Assembly (NCBI GenBank): GCA_029212785.1
Contig: JARGOG010000035.1
Span: 1-44,178, forward strand
Reading direction: 5' to 3'
DNA length: 44,178 bases
Source: Thalassobaculaceae bacterium
Lineage (GTDB): Bacteria; Pseudomonadota; Alphaproteobacteria; Thalassobaculales; Thalassobaculaceae
A program made the position numbers and the translations under genes. Of the stretch, positions 8,798-16,923 are shown one piece after another. The notes under the pieces were generated by a model. That model did no database searches and had not been told where the DNA came from. It was given only the letters and a program-made list of their open reading frames with translations. Every line of letters starts with the position of its first letter. The first letter of the stretch is position 1.

Positions 8798-8826
8798 GAA
8801 ATACAGGAAAGTCCCGCAGGGGGCAA
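8798..8826 (-). promoter_or_regulatory. Putative sigma-70 promoter of rpmI-rplT
   Basis: On the minus strand, TTGCCC (8826-8821) and TATTTC (8803-8798) are separated by exactly 17 bases, about 110 bp before rpmI. Each hexamer matches the consensus at four of six positions. Confidence 0.4.
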
Positions 8827-8860
8827 GCGGAGTCCGTGAAATATCCTGCGTGCCGAGTTT

Positions 8861-10321
8861 CTAGGCCGTCCGCATGCCCCAGCGCAGGTATGGACGCTTC
8901 GCCCCGGCCACATTGGCGGTGACGATCTTCTGGGCATAGCCGCCGGTGCCGGCCTCGTGCACCTGCTCGACCACCTCCGGTGCCGGGTCGCCGACGGCGA
9001 AGGCCTCTTCAATGGCGCGACCGGCCATCAGCGGATGCGGCGGCAGACCGAGAGTCTTCAATACCGTGGGCGAGATATCGATGGTGCCGCTCGGGGTCTC
9101 GATCTCCACCCCCTTGCGGAACGCGTCGCCGCCGAGGAACAGGCAGTGGTTCAGTTCCTTCAGGTGCAGACCGCCATGCAGGCCGCCGCCGAGCGGAATG
9201 TCGGGATTGTCGGCCAGGATCACGCCGGGCAGGCCGCCCTCGCTGTCCCGGTCCCAGGCGCGCAGCGTGAAGGCGACATCGGCGGCGCGGCGATGGTTCC
9301 AGTTCACCACGGAAAGCGGCAGGGTGCCGTCGCTGCCGGTGCTTCGGCGGGTCATGATCGGGCCGCACCAATCCTGGGCCTGCAGGGTCTCGACCAGGCG
9401 TTTCACCAGGGCCGGGTCACGGTCGCGCACGGCGATATGGGCCGAGTAGCCGGGTTTCAGCGCGTAGTCGACATCGGGGCCAAGCGCCTTGCCGACCTTC
9501 AGGCCTTCGGCCGCCAGCGCGTCGGCGACGCTGATCTGACCCTCGACGGTCACGTGGCCGTGGTCCGACATGGCGATGATGTTCCAGCCGGCATTGCGGC
9601 CTTCCGCGCGCCACCAGTCGAGCACCCGGCCAAAGGCGGCATCGACCCCGCCGATCGCATTCTGGGACTCGCCGCCGGCAAGGCCGCGATAGTGATAGGT
9701 CAGGTCGGGCTCGTTCAGCCACAGAACGCAGGCATCGGGCGCGTGGTCGGGGATGACGTGCTCGAGCAGCACCTGCACCGCCCAGTCGGCGACGCCGGTA
9801 TTCGGGAATGCCTGTTCCGGCACCGCACCGAAGCGTTGGACGACCTTGGGGTACTCGGCGGCCGGGGTGGAGATCGCATCGCCCCAGATCGACAGGACCG
9901 GCTGGCCAAGCTCGGCGGCACGCCCGGCCAGCAGGCGGGCGTTGCCGACCTTGCCGGTGGTGACGGCGGCGAACTTGCGCCCGGTCCCCCACAGGATTTC
10001 GCTCAGATGGGCGGCACCGATCAGCCGGCCGTATGCCTTGTCGGCGGCGCGCATGCGCGCGTCGTCGGAGGTGTCCATGGCGGAGGAGAAGCCGAGGGCC
10101 GGATCGTAGAAGGCGTTCGCCATGATGCCGTGGCCGGCCGGCGGGTGGCCGGTCATCGACGTGGTCACCTGCACCCGGGTCTCGCTCGGAAAGGCGGAGG
10201 CCGTGTTCCGCATCCACACGCCGCTCTTGGCGAAGCCGTGAATGTTCGGGGCCTGGTTCGGGGTGACGTGGTCGGGGCGCAGGCCGTCGAAGACGACGAC
10301 CAGGACTTTCTGCGCGGGCAT
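8861..10321 (-). CDS. Alkaline-phosphatase-superfamily phosphodiesterase/nucleotide pyrophosphatase-like protein
   Basis: A 486-residue protein of the type I phosphodiesterase/nucleotide pyrophosphatase (AP) superfamily. Metal-site signatures: VVVFDGLRPDH at the N-terminus (D12), the nucleophile region FPSETRVQVTT (T48), NEPDLTYHYRG in the middle, MSDHGH, and a late His in GGLHGGLH. No signal peptide is seen, so it is probably cytoplasmic. Family members cleave phosphomono- or phosphodiesters or phosphonates; the substrate is unknown. ATG 10321 has GGAG seven bases upstream. It lies 87 bp downstream of the adaptor gene on the same strand and could be part of the MarR transcript. Confidence 0.8.
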   Translation of the reverse strand: MPAQKVLVVVFDGLRPDHVTPNQAPNIHGFAKSGVWMRNTASAFPSETRVQVTTSMTGHPPAGHGIMANAFYDPALGFSSAMDTSDDARMRAADKAYGRLIGAAHLSEILWGTGRKFAAVTTGKVGNARLLAGRAAELGQPVLSIWGDAISTPAAEYPKVVQRFGAVPEQAFPNTGVADWAVQVLLEHVIPDHAPDACVLWLNEPDLTYHYRGLAGGESQNAIGGVDAAFGRVLDWWRAEGRNAGWNIIAMSDHGHVTVEGQISVADALAAEGLKVGKALGPDVDYALKPGYSAHIAVRDRDPALVKRLVETLQAQDWCGPIMTRRSTGSDGTLPLSVVNWNHRRAADVAFTLRAWDRDSEGGLPGVILADNPDIPLGGGLHGGLHLKELNHCLFLGGDAFRKGVEIETPSGTIDISPTVLKTLGLPPHPLMAGRAIEEAFAVGDPAPEVVEQVHEAGTGGYAQKIVTANVAGAKRPYLRWGMRTA

Positions 10322-10408
10322 ACGGACTCTCCGGGAACGGGCGGAAGGAAACCGAATTCTATTACACCGCGGAGGTGACGATTGGGTGACGCCGCCGGGA
10401 GGCCCGGA

Positions 10409-11563
10409 TTACTGGGGTGTTGTCGTGTCCGGCGTGCGCAGGGCGGCAATCGACTCGCGCACTGTCGTCAGCAACTGGCGCTCGCGTTCGGTGTCGATCG
10501 AGATCGACGCGGTCATGCCGGCGCGCAGGATCGGGCGGCCGTCGACCGGCTCGAGATCGATCCGTACCGGTATCCGCTGGACCACCTTCACCCAGTTGCC
10601 CGACGCGTTCTGGGGGGGCAGTACGGCGAACTCGGCCCCGGTCGCCGGCGCGATCGACGTCAAACGGGCCTTCCAGGTCACGTCCGGATAGGCATCGATG
10701 CCGACCTCGACGATCTGACCCTCGCGGATATGGGTGAGCTGGGTCTCCTTGAGGTTCGCCACGACCCAGGTGTCGTCGGCCTCGATCAGGCCGAAGGCGG
10801 GATCGCCCTCCTCCAGCCATTCGCCGGGCTCCAGGTGAACCTGGGTGACGATGCCGTCGGCCGGCGCGCGGATCTCGGTGTATCCCAGATGCAGTTCGGC
10901 GATCTCGCGCGTGGTCTGGGCCTCGATGTATTTGGGGTGCAGTTCGACGGCCCGCTCCGGATCGCCGCCGAGGGCCGCCAGAACAGTGCGGACCTTCTGC
11001 TCCAGGACACGGACGCGCTGGCGGGCGGAGGCGACCTCGAACTCGGCCTCGTCCAGCTTGGCCGCCGTCGCCACGCCGCGCTTGTTCAACTGGCGTTGGC
11101 GCGCCGCCTCGCGGACATAGTAGCTAACGGTTTCGCGCGCTTCGGCGATTTCCGCCTGCACCTGATGGAACTCGGCCCGGGTCGCCTCGACCTCCTGGCG
11201 GATGGTCATCATGCGGGCCTCGGCCGATTTCAACTCCAGCCAGTGCGGGTCCGGGTCGATGCGGAACAGCACGTCGCCCTGCTTCACCCGTTGGTCGTTG
11301 CGGACGTAGACCTCGCTGACCCGGCCGTCGATATCGGTCGAGATCGCGATGATATGCGCCTTCACATAGGCGTTCTCGGTGGTCACGTAGCGCCCGGTGA
11401 CGGCGTAGAGATACGAGGCGCCGCCCAGCGCCAGAACCGGGACTACAACGAGCAGGACCAGACGCTTGACCCAGCGCCCGCGCCGCCGCCTCGGTCGGGC
11501 GCTGTGGGCGGTGATCGGGCCGTCTTCGGAGGGCACGACGTTCTGACTGGCGTCCTCAGTCAT
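10409..11563 (-). CDS. HlyD/EmrA-type periplasmic adaptor without an adjacent pump
   Basis: A 384-residue membrane-fusion protein. It has an Arg-rich cytoplasmic tail, one membrane segment (about 33-53), a barrel-sandwich half (TTENAYVKAHIIAISTDIDGRV), a coiled-coil hairpin (about 110-210), the second half GYTEIRAPADGIV, and VVANLKETQLTHIREGQ, typical of EmrA. It bridges an inner-membrane MFS pump to an outer-membrane channel. Its ATG overlaps the marR stop by 8 bases, so it is co-expressed with the regulator. No emrB follows; the next gene is the phosphodiesterase-like protein. Either the partner pump is elsewhere (for example 2924-4456) or it was lost. Confidence 0.9.
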   Translation of the reverse strand: MTEDASQNVVPSEDGPITAHSARPRRRRGRWVKRLVLLVVVPVLALGGASYLYAVTGRYVTTENAYVKAHIIAISTDIDGRVSEVYVRNDQRVKQGDVLFRIDPDPHWLELKSAEARMMTIRQEVEATRAEFHQVQAEIAEARETVSYYVREAARQRQLNKRGVATAAKLDEAEFEVASARQRVRVLEQKVRTVLAALGGDPERAVELHPKYIEAQTTREIAELHLGYTEIRAPADGIVTQVHLEPGEWLEEGDPAFGLIEADDTWVVANLKETQLTHIREGQIVEVGIDAYPDVTWKARLTSIAPATGAEFAVLPPQNASGNWVKVVQRIPVRIDLEPVDGRPILRAGMTASISIDTERERQLLTTVRESIAALRTPDTTTPQ

Positions 11564-12035
11564 CGGCTGCCTCCGCCTGGGCCGCGGGCCCGGCCAGTTC
11601 GTCGAAGGCGTACAGGTTGGTTTTGATCTTGAGCAACGTATCGATGAAAGTCTCCAACTCCTCGCGGGACAGGCCCTTGATGGCGTCGCTGCGGATGTCG
11701 GCGGCGATGCCGCGCAGTTCGCGCATCAGGCCTTGGACCTTTTCCGTCAGCACCACGCGCTTGATCCGGCGGTCCACGGGATCCGGACGGCGCTCGACCC
11801 AGCCCTTGTCCTCCAGCCGGTCGAGCAGGCGGCCAAGGGTCGCCTTCTCAAGCTCCATGAAGGCGGCGAGTTCGGATTGCGCCATGCCTTCCTTGGCATA
11901 AAGGGCAGTGAGCACCCACCATTGCGACCGGGTCAGTCCCAGTTCTTTGCCGCGGCGGTCGAAGGCCACCCGCATCAGCCGGGCGACATCGTGGACAAGG
12001 AACCCGAAGTTCCGGTGCAGGTCGGTACGCTCCAT
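11556..12035 (-). CDS. MarR-family transcriptional regulator
   Basis: A 159-residue winged-helix regulator. The recognition region is LTRSQWWVLTALYAKEGMAQSELAAFMELEKATLGRLLDRLEDKGWVERRPDPVDRRIKRVVLT, including the wing motif DxRxxxV. It most likely represses itself and the overlapping adaptor gene and is released by a small ligand. I choose ATG 12035 (MERTDLHRNF). The upstream ATG at 12056 falls inside the palindromic operator and the -10 region lies between, so a longer protein is unlikely. There is no Shine-Dalgarno sequence; the promoter geometry suggests a leaderless mRNA. Confidence 0.9.
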   Translation of the reverse strand: MERTDLHRNFGFLVHDVARLMRVAFDRRGKELGLTRSQWWVLTALYAKEGMAQSELAAFMELEKATLGRLLDRLEDKGWVERRPDPVDRRIKRVVLTEKVQGLMRELRGIAADIRSDAIKGLSREELETFIDTLLKIKTNLYAFDELAGPAAQAEAADD

Positions 12036-12042
12036 GGCGACG

Positions 12043-12071
12043 AATATAGTTGTCATGACAACCGTTGCCAA
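12043..12071 (-). promoter_or_regulatory. Predicted marR promoter with operator in the spacer
   Basis: On the minus strand, -35 TTGGCA (12071-12066), a 17-base spacer and -10 TATATT (12048-12043) are each one mismatch from consensus. The spacer carries the perfect palindrome GTTGTCATGACAAC (12049-12062). Seven bases after the -10 comes the ATG at 12035, so transcription should start at or next to the first codon. Confidence 0.7.
12049..12062. promoter_or_regulatory. 14-bp perfect palindrome, probable MarR operator
   Basis: GTTGTCATGACAAC is centred in the promoter spacer of the MarR gene. Binding there would block RNA polymerase and autorepress marR and the adaptor. Its size and position suit a MarR dimer. 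Confidence 0.7.
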
Positions 12072-12167
12072 GCAGATCATAGACCTGCGCGACGAGTACT
12101 CGGGCGTCTATTGGTCGCCATGCCAGAAGTCGCCGAGACACCGCAAAGCACTCATGCCGATCCGTGG

Positions 12168-12196
12168 TTAATTCCCTAGCTTGAAACAGGTATACT
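12168..12196 (+). promoter_or_regulatory. Weak candidate cysE promoter
   Basis: TTAATT, 17 bases, then TATACT, about 75 bp upstream of cysE. The -10 is good (five of six); the -35 is poor (three of six). Confidence 0.3.
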
Positions 12197-12269
12197 GCAT
12201 CACGACGTCAAGGATGAACGGGCGGCCCGGTCGATCGGTAACGTCCGTAACAATGGGAGGAGCAGTAGG

Positions 12270-13085
12270 GTGCCGGATATGTCCTTCTCGCCGCGGCCGG
12301 CATCGCCGGATCTCGACCCGATCTGGTCCTCGCTGCGCGCCGACGCCGAAGAAACCGCGCGAGGCGAGCCGGCGCTGGCCAGCTTCCTCCATGCGACGGT
12401 GCTGGCGCATGACACCCTGGAACACGCGCTCGCGTATCATCTGTCGCAGAAGCTCGGTTCCGACGCGATCTCCGGTCTTTCCCTGCGCCAGACCATCGAT
12501 CAGGCGGTCCATGGCGACGAGACGGTCGGGGCCGCGGTGCGCGCTGATCTGTCGGCGGTGTTCGAACGCGATCCGGCCTGCACCAGCTATCTGGAACCGT
12601 TCCTGTATTTCAAGGGCTTCCAGGCGATCCAGGCCTACCGGGTCGCCCATTGGCTCTGGGGACATCGGCGCCAGGCACTGGCCCTCTATCTCCAAGCTCG
12701 GATTTCCGAGGTCTACGGCGTCGATATCCATCCGGCCGCGCAGATCGGTCGCGGCATCATGATCGACCATGCTACCTCCGTCGTCGTCGGCGAGACGGCG
12801 GTGATCGAGGACGAGGTCTCGATGCTGCATAATGTGACCCTCGGCGGCACCGGCAAGGAGACCGGAGACCGGCATCCGAAGATCCGCCGCGGCGCCTTGC
12901 TCGGCGCGTCGGCCACCATCCTCGGCAACATTGAGGTAGGCGAGTGCTCGCGGGTCGGTGCCGGCAGTGTGGTTCTGAGTGACGTGCCGGCAAATTGCAC
13001 CGTCGCCGGCGTTCCGGCCAAACCGGTGCGGGGCAGCAATTGCGCGCAGCCCGCCCTGTCGATGGATCATCGGTTCGTGAAGTAG
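12270..13085 (+). CDS. cysE: Serine O-acetyltransferase
   Basis: A 271-residue serine acetyltransferase, which makes O-acetylserine from serine and acetyl-CoA, the first step of cysteine synthesis. The N-terminal helical SATase domain (about 15-140) is followed by left-handed beta-helix hexapeptide repeats. Conserved segments are FLYFKGFQAIQAYRVAHWLW, DIHPAAQIGRGIMIDHATSVVVGETA, HNVTLGGTGKETGDRHPKI and GSVVLSDVP. I use the GTG at 12270 because GGAGGAG ends seven bases before it; an in-frame ATG is at 12279. It sits upstream of cysH in the same region, consistent with sulfur assimilation, though the genes between are not cysteine genes. Confidence 0.95.
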   Translation: MPDMSFSPRPASPDLDPIWSSLRADAEETARGEPALASFLHATVLAHDTLEHALAYHLSQKLGSDAISGLSLRQTIDQAVHGDETVGAAVRADLSAVFERDPACTSYLEPFLYFKGFQAIQAYRVAHWLWGHRRQALALYLQARISEVYGVDIHPAAQIGRGIMIDHATSVVVGETAVIEDEVSMLHNVTLGGTGKETGDRHPKIRRGALLGASATILGNIEVGECSRVGAGSVVLSDVPANCTVAGVPAKPVRGSNCAQPALSMDHRFVK

Positions 13086-13159
13086 ACACGTCTCTGCTGC
13101 GCTGCAGCAAATTCAGTGGCTTGTCGACCGCCGCCGGGACTGCTTTGGTTCCAGGCATC

Positions 13160-14782
13160 ATGAATGAAAAAGCCCCCCTCGACCGCTCCGGTCTCGACTA
13201 CGACGTCATCATCATCGGCGCCGGCATTTCCGGCATGTACCAGCTGCATAAGCTGCGCGGCCTCGGCATGAAGGTTCTGGTCCTTGAGGCCGGCACCGGC
13301 GTCGGCGGCACTTGGTACTGGAACCGCTATCCCGGTGCCCGATTCGATTCCGAGAGCTACTCCTATGCCTATTCCTTCGACCAGGAGCTGCTGGACGAAT
13401 GGGACTGGTCGGAGCATTTCGCTGCCCAGCCGGAGACGCTGCGGTACCTGAACCATGTCGCGGACAAGCTCGACCTGCGCCGGGATATCCGGTTCTCGTC
13501 GCGCGTCGCCGCCGCTCATTTCGACGATGCGGGGCAGGCCTGGACGATCACGCTGGAGAGCGGTGAGGCCTATCGCTCCCGCTTCATGGTCACGGCGATC
13601 GGCCCGCTGTCGAGCCCGACTCTGCCGCGGATTCCCGGGATCGAGGAGTTCAAGGGCGAATCCTTCCACACGGGTCTCTGGCCGAAGGATCCGGTCAGCT
13701 TCGAGGGCAAGCGGGTGGCCGTGGTAGGCACCGGGGCGACCGGCGTGCAGACCATCCAGGAAGTGGCGAAGACCGCGAAGACCCTGACCGTTTTCCAGCG
13801 CCGGCCCAATTGGTGCGCGCCGCTGCACAATGCCAAGATCACACCCGAGGAACAGCCGGCGCTGAAGGCGCGCTATCCGGAGATCTTCCAGCGCTGCCGC
13901 GAGACCTTCGCCTGTTTCCTGCACACCCCCGATCCCCGCAACGCCCTGGAGGTTTCCGACGCGGAGCGTACGGCGTTCTGGGAGATGCGCTACAACGAGC
14001 CGGGCTTCGGCATCTGGCAGGGCAACTTCCGCGACGTGATGATCGATCGCACCGCCAACCGCATGCTTTCCGACTTCGTCGCGGGCAAGATCCGCGAGCG
14101 GGTGACGGACCCGGAGACGGCGGAGAAGCTGATCCCGACGGATCACGGCTTCGGCACCCGCCGCGTGCCGCTGGAGACCAAATACTACGAAGTGTACAAC
14201 CAGCCGAACGTGCGCCTGGTCGATGCGATTTCCACCCCAATCGAACGGATCACGCCGGACGGGCTGGAGACATCGGACGAGACGTTCGGGTTCGACATGA
14301 TCATCTATGCCACCGGTTTCGACGCGATCACCGGCAGCTTCGACCGCATCGACATCCGCGGCGCCGAGGGCCAGACGCTGAAGGAACGGTGGGCGGGAGG
14401 ACCGAAGACCTTCCTCGGCATGATGGTCGAAGGCTTCCCCAACATGTTCATGCTCGTCGGTCCGCACACCGCGCTCGGCAACATTCCGCGCAGCATCGAG
14501 TACAATGTCGAATGGGTCGCCGGCCTGCTCGACCATATGCACGGCCGCGATCTGACCTGTGCGGCGGCGACCGCCGAGGCGGTGACCGACTGGACGGAGA
14601 CCGTGCGCCGGGCGGGCGCGGACCTGCTGTCGAACGAGGTCGATTCCTGGATGACCGGGGTGAACCGCAATGCCGGCAAGACGGAGCGCGTCCTGGCGCG
14701 CTACAGCGGCAGTGCCGTCGCCTTTCGCGAACGCTGCGATGCGGTCGCCGCGGATGGATATCGCGAGATCCGCCTCGCCTGA
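13160..14782 (+). CDS. Flavin-containing Baeyer-Villiger-type monooxygenase
   Basis: A 540-residue FAD/NADPH monooxygenase resembling cyclohexanone and related ketone monooxygenases. It has the FAD Rossmann motif GAGISG (20-25), GTWYWNRYPGARFD, the type I Baeyer-Villiger fingerprint FKGESFHTGLWP (164-175), and a second Rossmann motif GTGATG (190-195) for NADPH. MIIYATGFD lies near the C-terminal third. It inserts oxygen next to a carbonyl, giving esters or lactones; the ketone is not predictable. ATG 13160 gives the proper N-terminus just before the FAD motif. The 74-bp gap from cysE allows co-transcription. No esterase or alcohol dehydrogenase partner is nearby. Confidence 0.88.
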   Translation: MNEKAPLDRSGLDYDVIIIGAGISGMYQLHKLRGLGMKVLVLEAGTGVGGTWYWNRYPGARFDSESYSYAYSFDQELLDEWDWSEHFAAQPETLRYLNHVADKLDLRRDIRFSSRVAAAHFDDAGQAWTITLESGEAYRSRFMVTAIGPLSSPTLPRIPGIEEFKGESFHTGLWPKDPVSFEGKRVAVVGTGATGVQTIQEVAKTAKTLTVFQRRPNWCAPLHNAKITPEEQPALKARYPEIFQRCRETFACFLHTPDPRNALEVSDAERTAFWEMRYNEPGFGIWQGNFRDVMIDRTANRMLSDFVAGKIRERVTDPETAEKLIPTDHGFGTRRVPLETKYYEVYNQPNVRLVDAISTPIERITPDGLETSDETFGFDMIIYATGFDAITGSFDRIDIRGAEGQTLKERWAGGPKTFLGMMVEGFPNMFMLVGPHTALGNIPRSIEYNVEWVAGLLDHMHGRDLTCAAATAEAVTDWTETVRRAGADLLSNEVDSWMTGVNRNAGKTERVLARYSGSAVAFRERCDAVAADGYREIRLA

Positions 14783-14879
14783 GGCCGGAACGCACCGGTC
14801 GCCCTGTCCGAGCCTACGGAAAGGATCAGTCGCGTTCATCGAAGCGGCGTGACCGTCCCGTTCTTTCTGTGCGTACCCG

Positions 14880-14891
14880 ATTGAATTCAAT
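14880..14891. promoter_or_regulatory. 12-bp palindrome upstream of the ferredoxin reductase gene
   Basis: ATTGAATTCAAT is a perfect palindrome in the 219-bp gap between the monooxygenase and the reductase, 110 bp before the latter. It is AT-rich in an otherwise GC-rich region. A regulator site is possible; no family is recognised. Confidence 0.3.
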
Positions 14892-15001
14892 GGATTCCGT
14901 CTGCCGGCCGTCTATGTATTTGGGTAGATGATCCCGTGCGGCATCCGCCGCCGACAGGCTCCCGGAACCGATCCCCGGACCCGAAACAGACGAGGCTGCC
15001 C

Positions 15002-15775
15002 ATGAGCGCTTTTCGGACCGAGACCGTGCTGGATGTCCGCCATTGGACCGACACGCTGTTCAGTTTCCGCACCACGCGCGACCCCGCTTTCCGGTTCGAG
15101 AACGGCCAGTTCGCGATGATCGGCTTGGAGATCGACGGCAAACCGCTGGTTCGCGCCTACTCCATGGCGAGCGCGAATTACGAGGAAGATCTGGAGTTCT
15201 TCTCGATCAAAGTGCCGGACGGGCCGTTGACCTCGCGCCTGCAGCACCTGGCGGTCGGCGACAAGGTTCTGATCGGGGCCAAGCCAACCGGCACCCTGTT
15301 GGTCGAGAACCTGCTGCCGGGCAAGGTGCTCTACATGCTGTCGACCGGCACCGGTCTCGCCCCGTTCCTGTCGCTGATCAAGGATCCGGCGGTCTACAAG
15401 AAGTTCGACCGCGTGGTGCTGGCCCATGGCTGCCGCTACGCCTCGGAGCTGGCCTATGGCGACCTGCTGCGCCGCGACCTGAGGGACCATCCCCTGGTCG
15501 GCGAGCAGGTGCAGGAGCGGTTCTCCTATTACCCGACCGTCACCCGCGAGGACCACGATCCGCGCGGCCGGATCAGCGACCTGATGCGCAAGGGCCGTCT
15601 GTTCACGGACCTGCGCCTGGCGCCGCTGCACTCGGACAGCGATCGCCTGATGCTGTGCGGCAGTCCGGCGATGCTGGACGAGATGACCGATTGGGTCGAA
15701 GGCCTCGGCTTTGCCATGGGCAACAATTCCGGCCCCGGCAGCTATGTGATCGAGAAGGCGTTCGTCGAGCGCTGA
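15002..15775 (+). CDS. fpr: Ferredoxin--NADP+ reductase
   Basis: A 257-residue bacterial subclass FNR that shuttles electrons between NADPH and ferredoxin or flavodoxin. The FAD-binding motif RAYSMAS is at 51-57, the NADP pyrophosphate motif LSTGTGLAP near 113-121, the nicotinamide-side LCGSPAM near 219, and the C-terminus VIEKAFVER is family-like. ATG 15002 is the internal start matching family length; an upstream ATG at 14936 would add a Pro/Arg-rich extension. It may supply reductant to biosynthetic or stress pathways, possibly to sulfite reduction given the nearby cysH, but this is inference. Confidence 0.93.
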   Translation: MSAFRTETVLDVRHWTDTLFSFRTTRDPAFRFENGQFAMIGLEIDGKPLVRAYSMASANYEEDLEFFSIKVPDGPLTSRLQHLAVGDKVLIGAKPTGTLLVENLLPGKVLYMLSTGTGLAPFLSLIKDPAVYKKFDRVVLAHGCRYASELAYGDLLRRDLRDHPLVGEQVQERFSYYPTVTREDHDPRGRISDLMRKGRLFTDLRLAPLHSDSDRLMLCGSPAMLDEMTDWVEGLGFAMGNNSGPGSYVIEKAFVER

Positions 15776-15870
15776 CCACCTGACTATCCGGCCTCCGTCC
15801 GAGCGATCGGTCGGGGCCGCCGCGGCGATTTGAAGGGCAGCTTGCGACCGCGTCACCAACCGCTAAAGCG

Positions 15871-15890
15871 CCACGGGGACGTCTCCGTGG
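15871..15890. promoter_or_regulatory. Palindrome/hairpin before cysH
   Basis: CCACGG-G-GACGTC-T-CCGTGG is a 20-bp palindrome with one mismatched pair. In RNA the mismatch is a G-U wobble, so a stable stem can form 14 bases before the cysH Shine-Dalgarno GGAGGTGA (15905-15912). It could be a regulator operator or a translation-affecting hairpin. Confidence 0.4.
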
Positions 15891-15915
15891 GCCCGACACC
15901 TAATGGAGGTGACCC

Positions 15916-16701
15916 ATGCGCCGGCGCCAGGACTCCCATTCCGTTCTCCCGACCGCCCCGATGTCCCGTCCGCCGTTGGCACAAAGCGTGGCGCGGTTGC
16001 GGGCCCGTTACGGCACGCTGCAAGGCGAAGCGTTGATCCGCCCGATCCTGCGTGGCGAGTTTCCCGGACGCTCGGCTTTGACCTCGTCCTTCGGCGCCGA
16101 GGCGGCGGTGCTGCTGCACATGGTGGCGCGGGTCGATCCGGGCACGCCGGTTCTGTTCCTCGACACCGGCAAGCTGTTTGCCGAGACGCTGGCCTATCGC
16201 GACGCGCTGATCGCGCGGCTCGGCCTCACCGACGTGCGGACGATCACGCCGGCCGGCTACGAGGTCGAGACGCTGGATCCGGACGGCGACCTGCACCGAC
16301 GCGCGCCGGACCAGTGCTGCTTCATCCGCAAGGTCGCTCCATTGGATCGGGCGCTCGACGGGTTCGATCTTTGGATCACCGGCCGCAAGGCTTTCCATAG
16401 CGCCGGGCGGGCGGATCTGTCGGCGATCGAGGCGGAGGAGGGGCGGATCAAGATCAATCCGCTGCTCGGCTGGGGGCCGACCGAAATCGACGCCTACATG
16501 GACGCACACGCCCTGCCGCACCATCCTCTATTGGCACAGGGGTATCTTTCGATCGGCTGCGCGCCCTGTACGGACAGGGTCCGCGTCGGCGAGGACCCGC
16601 GCGCCGGGCGGTGGCGGGGCTGCGGCAAGACGGAATGCGGTATCCACGGGTCGCGTCCGGTATCCGGGAGCGACCCATCATCTGGGAGAGAGGGATCATG
16701 A
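15916..16701 (+). CDS. cysH: Adenylylsulfate/phosphoadenylylsulfate reductase
   Basis: A 261-residue assimilatory sulfonucleotide reductase that reduces APS (or PAPS) to sulfite with thioredoxin. It has the PP-loop-type SSFGAEAAVLLHM (about 57-69), LDTGKLFAET and GRKAFHSAGR. It carries the four iron-sulfur Cys as CC (134-135, in QCCFIRK) and CxxC (215/218), plus the catalytic Cys in KTECGIH (C241). The CC...CxxC set indicates a [4Fe-4S] enzyme, so APS is the likely substrate. A strong SD GGAGGTGA precedes ATG 15916. The stop overlaps the DUF2061 start (ATGA). Confidence 0.95.
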   Translation: MRRRQDSHSVLPTAPMSRPPLAQSVARLRARYGTLQGEALIRPILRGEFPGRSALTSSFGAEAAVLLHMVARVDPGTPVLFLDTGKLFAETLAYRDALIARLGLTDVRTITPAGYEVETLDPDGDLHRRAPDQCCFIRKVAPLDRALDGFDLWITGRKAFHSAGRADLSAIEAEEGRIKINPLLGWGPTEIDAYMDAHALPHHPLLAQGYLSIGCAPCTDRVRVGEDPRAGRWRGCGKTECGIHGSRPVSGSDPSSGREGS

Positions 16702-16913
16702 CTGACGGTCCACGCACATCCCGCAAACGCTCACTTGCCAAGACGCTCACCTGGCGGGTGACGGCGACGTTCGACACTTTCCTGATCAGCCTGTTCATCA
16801 CCGGCAGCTTCGCCTGGGCGAGCTCCATCGCCAGCATCGAGGTGGCGACCAAGATGTTCCTGTATTACGGCCACGAACGCCTGTGGTCGCGGTTCGAATG
16901 GGGCGTCGACTGA
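16698..16913 (+). CDS. DUF2061 small membrane protein
   Basis: A 71-residue protein matching DUF2061. It has a basic N-terminus, the motif RSLAKTLTWRVTATFDTF, one or two membrane segments (LISLFITGSFAWASSIASIEVATKMFLYYGHERLW) and a C-terminal W. In many proteobacteria this family lies beside cysH; here its ATG overlaps the cysH stop by four bases (ATGA), so the two are translationally coupled. Function is not established; a role at the membrane in sulfate assimilation is inferred only from linkage. Confidence 0.9.
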   Translation: MTDGPRTSRKRSLAKTLTWRVTATFDTFLISLFITGSFAWASSIASIEVATKMFLYYGHERLWSRFEWGVD

Positions 16914-16923
16914 CGGACCCGGC

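Noticed and set aside
13067-14890. 607-residue minus-strand open frame opposite the monooxygenase
   Set aside because: Shadow frame; the plus strand carries a full FAD/NADPH monooxygenase with intact motifs.
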